The notes under the pieces: model-generated
Database searches by the model: none
Told to the model about the DNA's origin: nothing
What the model saw: only the letters and a program-made list of their open reading frames with translations
Made by a program: the position numbers and the translations under genes
Part shown: one piece after another, positions 1 to 8,191 of the stretch
Numbering within the stretch: position 1 is the first letter of the stretch
How the letters are laid out: every line of letters starts with the position of its first letter
NCBI GenBank assembly: GCA_017414725.1
Contig: JAFQKZ010000021.1
Coordinates: 1 to 21,769, forward strand
Reading direction: 5' to 3'
DNA length: 21,769 nt
Source of the DNA: Clostridia bacterium
Lineage (GTDB): Bacteria; Bacillota; Clostridia; Oscillospirales; Acutalibacteraceae

Positions 1-1
1 A

Positions 2-315
2 AATTTAGTTGATAACGCTCCCAAAGCTGAGTTTTATTTTTCTGATGCTTTTACAGTTTATTCTCAGATTTGTTACGATGGAGTTTATCGCGCTTTTAAC
101 AACAAATCTCAAACTTTTACTCTTGAATCTGTTAATGCTGATCTCAGACATTATATTCCTCCTCTTCATCGTAAATCTAGATGTTTTTTTGTTCTTTTGA
201 TACTATTTTCGCTGTCTTTAAAATTTTTGTTCTTGCTTTCAATAAATTTTCTCTTGCTATACTTCGTTTCAATCATCTTAAACACCATCTTGCTCTCTCT
301 TCGTTTTTACCCTGA
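2..315 (+). pseudogene. IS1-like DDE transposase, 3' fragment with frameshift
   Basis: This is the C-terminal part of a transposase whose beginning lies outside the window. Reading from base 2, the conceptual protein contains TLESVNADLRHYI and then RKSRCFF. This matches the spacing of the IS1-family (DDE_Tnp_IS1) C-terminus, where the last catalytic Glu precedes an N-x-x-LR...RK...F block; that family assignment is from memory of the motif. After the T7 run at 184-190 the similarity continues only in the frame one base back (SFDTIFAVFKIFVLAFNKFS, then RFNHLKHH) and ends at TGA 313-315. The simplest reading is loss of one base, making the gene dead. The T-TTT-TTT run is also in the right phase for a -1 ribosomal slip, so programmed frameshifting cannot be excluded. 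No full IS copy is visible. Confidence 0.62.
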
Positions 316-644
316 TTCCCATTGTCAACTTTCTTAGGGCTCTCCGTGTTAACCAAAATTTTAATTATGATACAATTTACTTGAATAGAGGTTGTAATAA
401 AAATAGCGCGATTCATAATTATAAGAGCGATCGAGAAATAACCAATTAAAATGATTATTCGCATATTAATTTAGCCGATTTATGGCAATACCGCACAAAC
501 ACAAAATAGACAAAAATACCATTTTGTTCCTAATTTTATTTGGTAATTAAGAATATATTTTTATGGCTTTTATTATTTCCATATTGAATGTTTTCTTTTT
601 TTGTTCTATCAATTTTTTAGCGCGAAATCACATAGTATTTCGAT
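316..644. other. intergenic, no gene; possible IS right-end remnant
   Basis: This stretch of about 330 bases holds no supportable gene. It starts just after the broken transposase. The AGGGCTCTCCGTGTTAACC segment near 338-356 is a candidate for the terminal inverted repeat of that element, but the partner end is outside the window, so this cannot be confirmed. The rest is AT-rich sequence leading to the dprA promoter. Short reading frames on either strand here have no ribosome-binding site and no recognisable protein. Confidence 0.4.
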
Positions 645-673
645 TTGATATTAGACAGACAATTTTGTACAAT
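645..673 (+). promoter_or_regulatory. probable sigma-A promoter of dprA
   Basis: TTGATA at 645-650 and TACAAT at 668-673 are separated by 17 bases. Each hexamer has one mismatch to the vegetative consensus. Transcription would start near 680, leaving a leader of about 34 nt before the dprA start. Confidence 0.6.
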
Positions 674-713
674 ATTACAATAAAAATACAAATTTAATAA
701 AGTGGTGATGATA

Positions 714-1877
714 ATGGACAAAAGAGTTTATTGGATTTGGTTGCAGCAAGCATTAAAATACGGAAATTATAAAATTAAATATATTTGTGATTTATACAAA
801 AATGATATAGAAAGTTTTTTTAAAGCAAAAGAGCGAGATTGGAGATTATGTGGCTTTTTTACAAATAATGACATAGATGCATTAAATTCAAGTTCTATTG
901 AGAGTGCACAACAAATTTTTGAACAATGTTATAGATTATCTTATGATATTGTTGTACCGTTTGATGGTATATATCCTGATAATTTATGGCATATTGCGAA
1001 TCCGCCGGCTGTTTTATATGTTTTAGGGAATTCATCTGTATTAAAATCTAAGATTAAAATTGCTGTAGTTGGTACACGTAATGCAAGTTTTGCTGGGGAA
1101 CAGGTTGCTGAAGAAGTAGCCAAACGGGCAGCTACTTCTGGTGCTATCGTTGTTAGTGGAGGAGCGTTAGGAATCGACAGCGCCGCACACAGAGGTGCTA
1201 TAAACGCTGAGAAACCTACTATAGCTGTATTAGGCTGTGGTATAAATTTTAATTATCTCTCGCAAAACTCGAGGTTAAGGTATAGAATTTCGAAACACGG
1301 AGCGTTAATTTCGGAGTATCCTCCAGACACTTCTGCTCATAATTATAATTTTCCAATGAGAAATAGGATTATTTCCGGATTATCTGTAGCAACAATTGTG
1401 GTAGAGGCCGGTCAAAAAAGTGGTTCACTTATAACAGCAAATCTGGCAAATGATCAAGGACGTGACGTTTTTGTGGTTCCGCTAAACGTTAATGGTGCAC
1501 TGTGTTCCGGTGCACGAACTTTGCTAGAAGATGGAGCTAAAATAGTAACTCATATAGAAGATTTAGTCGAATATTATAAATATAAACATGACTCTTTTCC
1601 TAACATTATTGATAACGATTATAATAATTCTGAAAAATTATCAAGTGATTTTGGTGTTAAAAATTATCAAGACAAGCAAAACAAGATAGAAAATTACAAT
1701 TTATCTCCCAACACTAAAGCTTGTTATAAGTTGCTCTGTCAACATAAAAAATTATATATTGATAAAATAAGTGAGTTGCTAAACTTAGATATAAAATATA
1801 TTCTTGCGTCTCTAACAGAATTAGAGTTATATGCCTTAATACGTGTATGCCCTGGGAAATTTTACGAAATATTGTAA
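714..1877 (+). CDS. dprA: DNA-processing protein DprA (Smf)
   Basis: DprA binds incoming single-stranded DNA in the cytoplasm, loads RecA onto it and protects it during natural transformation. The 387-residue product has the full Rossmann-type core: YPDNLWHIANPPAVLYVLG at about 88-105, VVGTR at 118-122, SGGALGID at 148-155, FPMRNRIISGLS at 213-224 and EAGQKSGSLITA at 231-242. A C-terminal winged-helix-like tail lies at about 330-387. ATG 714 is chosen because GGTG at 704-707 is well spaced before it; the in-frame GTG codons at 702 and 705 belong to that ribosome-binding site. In many Clostridia dprA sits downstream of yraN and beside topA. Here it stands apart, upstream of rbgA, between an IS remnant and a RhuM gene. 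I see no other competence gene. Confidence 0.95.
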   Translation: MDKRVYWIWLQQALKYGNYKIKYICDLYKNDIESFFKAKERDWRLCGFFTNNDIDALNSSSIESAQQIFEQCYRLSYDIVVPFDGIYPDNLWHIANPPAVLYVLGNSSVLKSKIKIAVVGTRNASFAGEQVAEEVAKRAATSGAIVVSGGALGIDSAAHRGAINAEKPTIAVLGCGINFNYLSQNSRLRYRISKHGALISEYPPDTSAHNYNFPMRNRIISGLSVATIVVEAGQKSGSLITANLANDQGRDVFVVPLNVNGALCSGARTLLEDGAKIVTHIEDLVEYYKYKHDSFPNIIDNDYNNSEKLSSDFGVKNYQDKQNKIENYNLSPNTKACYKLLCQHKKLYIDKISELLNLDIKYILASLTELELYALIRVCPGKFYEIL

Positions 1878-1991
1878 TGACAATTTTAAAACATCTAATT
1901 TAATTTATTATTTGGAGATTAATATATTATAGAAAATAATAATTTGATTTCAAAAAACATTAATTCACACATACTATATTCGTGATTTTCA

Positions 1992-2020
1992 TTGACAATT
2001 TAAAATTAATTTTATATAAT
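1992..2020 (+). promoter_or_regulatory. near-perfect sigma-A promoter upstream of rhuM
   Basis: A perfect TTGACA (1992-1997) is followed by a 17-base spacer and a perfect TATAAT (2015-2020). Transcription would begin around 2026-2028. The following 120 nt contain only a possible 20-codon reading frame before the RhuM gene. This is the strongest promoter on the + strand of the window and it serves an accessory gene. Confidence 0.75.
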
Positions 2021-2038
2021 AAATCTCAGGTGAGAGAA

Positions 2039-2101
2039 ATGCTTAAGAATACAAATAATTTAGATAGTATTGAGAAAAGAAAACAGGTTGGTGTATACTA
2101 A
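2039..2101 (+). CDS. possible 20-residue leader peptide before rhuM
   Basis: ATG 2039 starts a 20-codon frame (product begins MLKNTNNLDSIEK, ends at TAA 2099-2101). AGGTGAG at 2028-2034 sits four bases before it. It follows the strong promoter immediately, so the ribosome-binding site would lie at the very 5' end of the transcript. The peptide is hydrophilic and matches no family I know. It could be a translated leader, a remnant of a gene lost on insertion, or chance. Confidence 0.22.
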   Translation: MLKNTNNLDSIEKRKQVGVY

Positions 2102-2150
2102 TAAAAAAACTTTCTATAAAACTTATAAAAAAATTAGAAGGCAGTAAGAT

Positions 2151-3170
2151 ATGGTAAAAGATTTAATTATTAGAAGTAGTGCTGAAGAATTTATAACATT
2201 TAAAGTACAAGAAAAAGGCAAAGGTATACAAGTAAGATATGAAAATGAAACTTTATGGATGACTCAAAAAGCCATGGCAGAATTGTTTAATATAGAACAA
2301 CCGGCAATATCAAAGCATTTAACTAATATTTATAACGAAAAAGAGTTAGACAAAGACTCAACTTATTCCAAAATAGAATTAGTTCAAAAAGAAGGGAAAA
2401 GGCAAGTAAAACGAAATATTGAATTTTATAATCTAGATGCAATTATTTCAGTAGGTTATAGAGTAAATTCTTTGAGGGCGACTCAATTCAGAAGATGGGC
2501 GACCAATGTTTTAAAGAAATTCACTATCCAAGGGTATGTACTCGATAAAGAACGAATGACAAACGGGTCGTTTATAGACAAAGATTATTTTGAAAAGTTA
2601 CTAGAAGAAATAAGAGAAATAAGACTATCAGAAAGAAGATTTTATCAAAAAATTACTGATATTTATGCAACTAGTATTGATTATGATTCTAAATCTCCAA
2701 TAACAATCGAATTCTTTAAAAAAGTTCAAAATAAAATGCATTATGCGGTATCTTGTCAGGCTGCGGCAGAAATTATTTATAATAGAGCAGATTCTGGAAA
2801 AGAAAACATGGGGCTTACTTCTTGGAAAAGATTTCCTAATGGTAAAATAATGGAATCAGATGTTGTAGTTGCTAAAAATTATTTGTCAAAATATGAACTT
2901 CAAGATTTAAAAGGAATTGTGAGCGCTTTTTTAGAAATTGCTGAAAATAGAGCGAGAAGATATATTCCGATGACAATGGAAGATTGGGCAACTAGAATAG
3001 ATAAATTTTTGCTATCTGATGATAGAGATATATTAAATAATGCAGGCAAAATATCACACGAAATAGCTTGCGATAAAGCATTAACCGAATTTGAAAAATA
3101 TAGAATAAAACAAGACAAATTATATAAGTCGGACTTTGATTTGTTGTTAGAGGAAACAGAAAGAATATAA
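2151..3170 (+). CDS. rhuM: RhuM family protein
   Basis: The 339-residue protein matches the RhuM family (COG3943), named for a gene on a Salmonella pathogenicity island and common in prophages, restriction islands and other accessory DNA. Its biochemical role is not established. Residues about 35-58 (LWMTQKAMAELFNIEQPAIS) read as a helix-turn-helix, followed by the family block RVNSLRATQFRRWATNVLKK at about 104-123. The C-terminal half carries the conserved AEIIYNRADSGKENMGLTSW stretch. AGAAGG at 2136-2141 supports ATG 2151, and an in-frame TAA lies at 2145-2147. The gene has its own strong promoter and separates dprA from rbgA, consistent with an inserted accessory cargo. No restriction-modification partner is present beside it. 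Confidence 0.88.
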   Translation: MVKDLIIRSSAEEFITFKVQEKGKGIQVRYENETLWMTQKAMAELFNIEQPAISKHLTNIYNEKELDKDSTYSKIELVQKEGKRQVKRNIEFYNLDAIISVGYRVNSLRATQFRRWATNVLKKFTIQGYVLDKERMTNGSFIDKDYFEKLLEEIREIRLSERRFYQKITDIYATSIDYDSKSPITIEFFKKVQNKMHYAVSCQAAAEIIYNRADSGKENMGLTSWKRFPNGKIMESDVVVAKNYLSKYELQDLKGIVSAFLEIAENRARRYIPMTMEDWATRIDKFLLSDDRDILNNAGKISHEIACDKALTEFEKYRIKQDKLYKSDFDLLLEETERI

Positions 3171-3181
3171 AAATTATATAT

Positions 3182-3189
3182 GCTATAAT
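3182..3189 (+). promoter_or_regulatory. possible extended -10 promoter before rbgA
   Basis: TGC followed by TATAAT (3184-3189) forms an extended -10 element about 100 bases upstream of rbgA. The -35 position (around 3161-3166) is poor, so this would rely on the extended -10. It is the best candidate start for the long rbgA-valS transcript. Confidence 0.4.
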
Positions 3190-3288
3190 AAGATAGTGAG
3201 TTAATAAAAATTAGTACAGAAACAGTTTGGTTATCAAAAAAACTTTGAGTAAGTCATCTAATTTAAACACTGAAAAGAGGTGAAATAT

Positions 3289-4167
3289 ATGGAACAAAAT
3301 CAAGCCAAAACCGCAATTAACTGGTTTCCGGGTCACATGGCTAAGACAAAGCGTGAGTTAAAAGAAAGCATAAAATTAGTAGATTTAATAGTTGAGATAG
3401 TAGATTCTAGAATAATATTTTCGAGTCGAAACAAAGATTTTAATGAAATTTGCGGGGATAAACCGAGATTAATTGTATTAAACAAGACAGATTTAGTTAC
3501 ACATGAAGATTTAAATTTATGGACAGAATATTACAAAAAAAATAATATAAATTATGTGTTGTTTAGTACAAAAAATAATAAATATATAAAGAATTTTCTA
3601 GACAAAGTGCAAGAAATTATGCATGATAAATTAGAGAGCTGGAGATCTAAGCACATGATTGGTCGAAAGATCAAGATCATGATTATAGGTGTACCAAACA
3701 CGGGAAAATCTGCGTTTATAAATAGAATCTCAGGTAACTCTAAAGCAAAAGTCGAAAACAGACCTGGTGTTACGCGCCGAAATCAGTGGTTTACGGTAGG
3801 ACATAATATTGAACTTTTGGACACTCCCGGAGTTTTGGCACCGAGACTCGAAAATAATACAGTTGCAAATAATCTGGCGTTTACAGGTGCGATAAAAGAC
3901 AGTATTTTAGATACCGAAGAGCTTGCTTTTGAGTTAATAAATAAATTAAAAATTTCAAATATAAATAATTTAATATCAAGATATGATTTAGAAGAAAATA
4001 TAAACGAGTTGAGTTCTTATGAGATTTTGAATTTGATTGGAAAAAATCGTAATATATTAATTTCCGGTGGAGAAATAAATATTTCAAGGACGGCTCATAT
4101 GATACTGGAGGAGTTTAGATCGGGAAAACTCGGAAAAATAATGCTCGAAAAGCCGGATATAAATTAA
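3289..4167 (+). CDS. rbgA: ribosome biogenesis GTPase A (RbgA/YlqF)
   Basis: RbgA is a circularly permuted GTPase needed for late assembly of the 50S ribosomal subunit. The 292-residue product shows the family order: the N-terminal NWFPGHMAKTKREL at 11-24, G4 NKTD at 65-68, G1 GVPNTGKS at 134-141, PGVTR with the switch Thr at 159-163 and G3 DTPG at 178-181. A C-terminal helical RNA-binding part follows. ATG 3289 is preferred over GTG 3280, because AGAGGTGA at 3276-3283 is the ribosome-binding site and overlaps that GTG. rnhB begins 25 bases after the stop, a pairing also seen in Bacillus and Clostridia, so the genes probably share a transcript. Confidence 0.95.
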   Translation: MEQNQAKTAINWFPGHMAKTKRELKESIKLVDLIVEIVDSRIIFSSRNKDFNEICGDKPRLIVLNKTDLVTHEDLNLWTEYYKKNNINYVLFSTKNNKYIKNFLDKVQEIMHDKLESWRSKHMIGRKIKIMIIGVPNTGKSAFINRISGNSKAKVENRPGVTRRNQWFTVGHNIELLDTPGVLAPRLENNTVANNLAFTGAIKDSILDTEELAFELINKLKISNINNLISRYDLEENINELSSYEILNLIGKNRNILISGGEINISRTAHMILEEFRSGKLGKIMLEKPDIN

Positions 4168-4192
4168 TTAAATAAGTTGGAGGAAAAACAAG

Positions 4193-4804
4193 TTGGACTG
4201 GCTGGAGTATGAAAAAAAATATTATGATTCTGAAGATAATATAATTTGCGGCGTAGACGAGGCGGGGCGTGGACCGTTAGCAGGGCCGGTATATGCTGCA
4301 GCAGTAGTTTTGCCGAGAAATTTCATAATAGAAGGCGTAAATGACTCGAAGAAATTAAGTGCGAAAAAGCGTGAAGAATTATATAAACAAATTTGCGAGA
4401 AATCTCTCGGATATGCCATAGGAATTTCAAGTGCACAAGAAATTGACGAGATAAATATTTTAAAAGCTACGCATTTGGCTATGACTCGAGCTATAAATAA
4501 TTTAAAACAAAAAATTAATAATATAAATATAATTTTGATTGACGGCAATAGTGCTCCTGAGATTAAAAATTCACATATTGAGTGTATTATAAAAGGAGAT
4601 AGTTTGTCGCACAGTATAGCTTGTGCGTCGATTTTGGCAAAAGTTTCAAGAGATAGATATATGATTGAGCAGTCTGAAATTTATTCAGATTATAAATTTG
4701 AAAATCACAAAGGTTACGGCACAAAATTACATATAGACATGATAAAAAAACACGGTCCATGCGAGATACATAGAAAGAGTTTCCTGACCAAAATATATCA
4801 ATAA
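4193..4804 (+). CDS. rnhB: ribonuclease HII
   Basis: RNase HII cuts RNA in RNA/DNA hybrids and removes single ribonucleotides from DNA. The 203-residue length is usual. The catalytic acidic residues are visible: Asp22 and Glu23 in GVDEAGRGPLAGPV, an Asp in LIDGN and the Asp in KVSRDR. The family blocks NDSKKLSAKKRE and FENHKGYGTKLH are also present. The start is TTG 4193, supported by a strong GGAGG at 4179-4183 with a nine-base gap; no ATG occurs before the conserved core. It lies between rbgA and yraN in the usual order. Confidence 0.95.
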   Translation: MDWLEYEKKYYDSEDNIICGVDEAGRGPLAGPVYAAAVVLPRNFIIEGVNDSKKLSAKKREELYKQICEKSLGYAIGISSAQEIDEINILKATHLAMTRAINNLKQKINNINIILIDGNSAPEIKNSHIECIIKGDSLSHSIACASILAKVSRDRYMIEQSEIYSDYKFENHKGYGTKLHIDMIKKHGPCEIHRKSFLTKIYQ

Positions 4805-4825
4805 ATTAAAAAACAAATAAAATTT

Positions 4826-5200
4826 ATGAATAATAATAAAAATATTGGGAATTACGGCGAGAATTTAGTATGTAATTTTTTGCGTAAGAACAATTATGAG
4901 ATTTTGCTGACGAATTATCACAGCAAGTACGGCGAAATAGATATAATAGCAGAAAATATTAAATATATATTATTTATAGAAGTGAAGACTCGGAACAATA
5001 ACAGTTTATACAGAGGACTTGAAGCGGTTGACATATCTAAACAGCACAGAATTATAAAAACTGCATATAATTATATAAACGAATTTGATATATCTAAACA
5101 ACCGAGATTTGACGTTGCAGAAGTGATTATGAGTAATAATAAATACAAATTAAATTATTACAAGAATTATTTTGGAGTTGGGGTTTGTGAATTATTTTGA
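4826..5200 (+). CDS. yraN: YraN family putative endonuclease (UPF0102)
   Basis: This 124-residue protein belongs to UPF0102, a small PD-(D/E)xK nuclease-like family whose cellular role is unresolved. The signature GEIDIIAE with Asp39 and FIEVKTR with Glu52 and Lys54 gives the catalytic-type D...ExK pattern. The N-terminal NYGENLVCNFLRKNNYEIL block is also typical. It follows rnhB by 21 bases, its common neighbour. No clear ribosome-binding site precedes ATG 4826, so translation may depend on coupling to rnhB. Its last codons overlap the start of the next gene. Confidence 0.9.
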   Translation: MNNNKNIGNYGENLVCNFLRKNNYEILLTNYHSKYGEIDIIAENIKYILFIEVKTRNNNSLYRGLEAVDISKQHRIIKTAYNYINEFDISKQPRFDVAEVIMSNNKYKLNYYKNYFGVGVCELF

Positions 5201-6101
5201 TTTACATTGTGATTTAATATATCGTATGGTCACGGAATCTCAAGGAATTTGTAATAATAATTTTAACATAGATTTTTCGAGGATTAAAAACAAAGATTTA
5301 TTTATAATTTGCTGTGCGATTTGGATTCCGGATGAAATTCCTGACGAAAAAATCTCAGAATTTTTTGAGAAATGTAAAAATAAGTTTTTTTCAGAGTGTG
5401 AGAAAAATAATATTAATATTTATAGAAATTTAGATAAAAAAAGCAAAATTAGCAGCGGAGTAATTTTGACAGTCGAGAGCTCAAGAGTTATAAAAAGAGA
5501 TTTAAATATAGTTAAATATTTAAGAGATATTGGAGTCAAGATTATTACTATGACTTGGAACGGTCGTACAGAATCAGGGGACGGCGTAGAAGTTGAAAAC
5601 CCCAGAGGTCTGACGGAATTTGGTAAAAAATTAGTTCGGGAACTCGAAAAAAATAAAATAATAATAGACTTGTCACACAGCAGCGAAAAATTATTTTATG
5701 ATATAATTGAATTTGCTAATAGACCAGTAATTTTAACTCACAGTAACTCAAAAGATATTTGTAGTCACAGAAGAAATATCACAAAAGATCAGTTTGAAGC
5801 TATAAAAAAACAGACTGACGGACTAATAGGAATAAATTTTTACAAAGAATTTTTAAGCAATAATAAAAATCCTGGTTTTGACGATATTTATAGACATGTA
5901 GATTATTTTTTATCTATGGGAGGCGAAGATATTATTAGTATTGGGAGTGACTTTGACGGATGCGAAGTAATAGACGAGCTTAAGAGCATAGAACTAACGG
6001 AAAATTTATATAATTACTTTTTGACAAAAAATTACAAAGAAAATATATTAAATAAAATATTTTTTGATAATAGTTATAATTTTTGCGTTAAATATTTTTA
6101 A
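5187..6101 (+). CDS. M19 family dipeptidase
   Basis: Family M19 enzymes are binuclear zinc dipeptidases related to renal dipeptidase. The 304-residue product keeps the metal-ligand positions: His7 and Asp9 in DLHCD, Glu97 in TVESS, His164 in DLSHSS, His185 in THSNS and Asp255 in GSDFDG. No signal peptide is seen, so it is probably cytoplasmic; the substrate is unknown. GTG 5187 is preferred to the in-frame TTG 5172, because GGAG at 5174-5177 is correctly spaced before GTG and the DLHCD block normally lies near the N-terminus. The gene overlaps yraN by 14 bases, indicating translational coupling. A peptidase of this family is not a fixed member of the rnhB/yraN block. Confidence 0.9.
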   Translation: MNYFDLHCDLIYRMVTESQGICNNNFNIDFSRIKNKDLFIICCAIWIPDEIPDEKISEFFEKCKNKFFSECEKNNINIYRNLDKKSKISSGVILTVESSRVIKRDLNIVKYLRDIGVKIITMTWNGRTESGDGVEVENPRGLTEFGKKLVRELEKNKIIIDLSHSSEKLFYDIIEFANRPVILTHSNSKDICSHRRNITKDQFEAIKKQTDGLIGINFYKEFLSNNKNPGFDDIYRHVDYFLSMGGEDIISIGSDFDGCEVIDELKSIELTENLYNYFLTKNYKENILNKIFFDNSYNFCVKYF

Positions 6102-6133
6102 TAAATTATAAATAAAAAATAAAAGGAGAACTA

Positions 6134-6826
6134 ATGGGAATTTACGCGATATCAGATTTACATTTGTGTTTAAGTGACGAGAAAAAGAATATGAATGTTT
6201 TCCCGGGTTGGGATGATTATGTAAATAAATTAGAGAAAAACTGGAGAGAAAAAATTACACCGGAAGACACGGTTGTGATAGCCGGGGACATTTCATGGGC
6301 AATGCGACTCGAAGATTCAGTAAAAGATTTTGAATTTTTAAATAATTTGCCCGGAAGAAAAATTATTCTCAAAGGAAATCATGATTACTGGTGGAGCACA
6401 GTTAACAAAATTACAAATTTTTTAAATACTAATAATTTTAATACTATAAATTTGTTACATAATTGTGCGTACGAGATAGAAAATTATTGTATATGTGGGA
6501 CACGGGGCTGGATGTACAGGCCCGAAACAGAGCAAGACAAGAAAATTTTTGCTCGAGAAGTAGGAAGATTGGCACGCTCTTTAGATATAGCGATAGAAAA
6601 AAAGTTGGAGCCGATAGTATTTTTGCATTACCCGCCGGTGTACGGTCGTGACGAGTCAAAAGAAATTATAGATATTTTAATTGAAAAACAAGTCAACAAA
6701 TGTTATTATGGACACATACATGGTAACAGGTCTTCACGGCGTGTTATAGAAGGAGAATACAAAAACATAAATTTAAAATTAATCTCATGTGATTATTTAA
6801 ATTTTTGTCCGATTCAAATCTCTTAA
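6134..6826 (+). CDS. calcineurin-like metallophosphoesterase
   Basis: The 230-residue protein has every metal motif of the calcineurin-like phosphoesterase superfamily: Asp8 and His10 in SDLHL, Asp52 in GDISWAMR, Asn82-His83 in GNHDYWW, His165 in LHYPP, and His194/His196 in GHIHG. These bind two metal ions and hydrolyse phosphomono- or diesters. The combination of GDISWAMR, GNHDYWW and LHYPP marks a cytosolic subfamily common in Firmicutes whose substrate is not known. GGAG at 6125-6128 lies five bases before ATG 6134. It starts 32 bases after the dipeptidase and shares its direction. Confidence 0.9.
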   Translation: MGIYAISDLHLCLSDEKKNMNVFPGWDDYVNKLEKNWREKITPEDTVVIAGDISWAMRLEDSVKDFEFLNNLPGRKIILKGNHDYWWSTVNKITNFLNTNNFNTINLLHNCAYEIENYCICGTRGWMYRPETEQDKKIFAREVGRLARSLDIAIEKKLEPIVFLHYPPVYGRDESKEIIDILIEKQVNKCYYGHIHGNRSSRRVIEGEYKNINLKLISCDYLNFCPIQIS

Positions 6827-6877
6827 AAATATTTTTTTGGTATATATTACGTATATTGGAAGGATGGTCAAAAGCAA

Positions 6878-8164
6878 ATGAATTTAAAGTCGTCTAATAA
6901 GGTGGAAACAAATCGTTACGAACTGGACATAGAAATAACGCCTGAGGAATTTAACAAAGCTGTTGATAAAGCTTATAACAAACAGAAAAATAAAATGACT
7001 GTACCGGGATTCCGTAAGGGCAAAGCCCCCAAAAAATTCATAGAAAAATATTACGGTGAGAATGTATTTTACGAAGACGCAATAAATATTCTATATCCGG
7101 ATGCTTTAGATATGGCCGCCAAAGAAGCAAATTTGCAAATAATAGATGATAAAATTGATTTTGATCTTGTAAAAATGAGCAAAGAAGAAGGCTTGAATTT
7201 TAAATTAAAAGTTACCGTAATGCCTGAAGTTGAAATAGGCGATTACAAGTCTATTAAAGTTAAAAGCGAAAAATTTGAAGAAATCACAGAAAAAGATATT
7301 CAGGAAGAGCTTGAAAGAGTCCGTGAAAACAACGCCAGATTAGTAAATTGCGAAGAAAACAGTCTTGTAGAAAACAAAGATGTAGTTAATATAAATTTCG
7401 CAGGTAAAGTAGAAGGAGAAGAATTTACCGGCGGAACAGCTGAAAATTTCGAGTTGACTGTAGGTTCCGGCCAGTTTATACCTGGTTTTGAAGAGCAAAT
7501 TATCGGACATAAAATTGGAGAAGAATTTGATATTTCTGTTAAGTTCCCCGAGGACTATCATGTAAAAAGTTTATCAGGAAAAGACGCAGTATTCAGTATA
7601 AAATTAAATGGTATTCAAAAGAAAGAATTGCCTGAGCTTGATGATGAATTTGTCAAAGACATAAGTGAATATAATACTCTTGAAGAATACAAAAATTCTT
7701 TAAAAGAAGTTTTAGAGAAAGAACAAAAACAAAATATTGAAGGCAAAAAAAGAGTTGCATTGAGAAAAGATCTTATTGAAATGACCAAAGTCGAAATCCC
7801 TGAAGCTCTGGTTAGACATGAAATAAATCATTTCTTGAAAAACATGGACCGTCAATTAAGACAACAAAATTTAAATCTGGAAATGTACATGGATTGTCTG
7901 GGATTATCTAAACAAGAAATGTACGATAATTACAGAGATGAAGCTATTGATAATATTAAATATGATTTAGCTCTCGAGAAAATTATAGAGCTAGAAAAAA
8001 TAGAGATTTCCGATGAAGAGCTCGAGAAAAAATATACTGAAATGAGCGAAACCACAAAAATATCTGTAGACAGAATCAAAAAACTTGCTCCTCCGGAAAC
8101 TTACAGAATAGAATTAAAAAGAGAAAAATGTATTAAATTTATCGAGAATATAGCTTTTAATTAA
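6878..8164 (+). CDS. tig: trigger factor (ribosome-associated chaperone, PPIase)
   Basis: Trigger factor binds at the ribosome exit tunnel and shields nascent chains. The 428-residue product has three parts: an N-terminal ribosome-binding domain with the GFRKGKAP signature at 44-51, an FKBP-type prolyl isomerase domain at about 150-240 (ELTVGSGQFIPGFEEQIIG), and a helical C-terminal arm domain to the end. GGAAGGATGG before ATG 6878 is a good ribosome-binding site. clpP follows 27 bases after the stop. The tig-clpP-clpX-lon order is common in Firmicutes and joins folding at the ribosome to regulated proteolysis. Confidence 0.97.
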   Translation: MNLKSSNKVETNRYELDIEITPEEFNKAVDKAYNKQKNKMTVPGFRKGKAPKKFIEKYYGENVFYEDAINILYPDALDMAAKEANLQIIDDKIDFDLVKMSKEEGLNFKLKVTVMPEVEIGDYKSIKVKSEKFEEITEKDIQEELERVRENNARLVNCEENSLVENKDVVNINFAGKVEGEEFTGGTAENFELTVGSGQFIPGFEEQIIGHKIGEEFDISVKFPEDYHVKSLSGKDAVFSIKLNGIQKKELPELDDEFVKDISEYNTLEEYKNSLKEVLEKEQKQNIEGKKRVALRKDLIEMTKVEIPEALVRHEINHFLKNMDRQLRQQNLNLEMYMDCLGLSKQEMYDNYRDEAIDNIKYDLALEKIIELEKIEISDEELEKKYTEMSETTKISVDRIKKLAPPETYRIELKREKCIKFIENIAFN

Positions 8165-8191
8165 AAATTTATTTTAAGGGGTTTTTGCTGA

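Noticed and set aside
273..464. 63-codon frame on the - strand beside the transposase fragment
   Set aside because: No ribosome-binding site or recognisable domain; it runs partly antisense to the transposase remnant.
1905..1950. AT-only inverted repeat after dprA as a terminator
   Set aside because: Arms are purely A/T with a long loop and no T tract; chance pairing in AT-rich DNA is likely.
4222..4548. 108-codon frame on the - strand inside rnhB
   Set aside because: Antisense shadow of a clear RNase HII gene, with no ribosome-binding site and no family motif.
5172..5186. TTG 5172 as the dipeptidase start
   Set aside because: GTG 5187 has a better placed GGAG, and the DLHCD metal motif would then be near the N-terminus as usual.
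6866..6872. GGTCAAA just before tig as a CtsR operator half-site
   Set aside because: Only one heptad is present; the second copy at the required spacing is absent.
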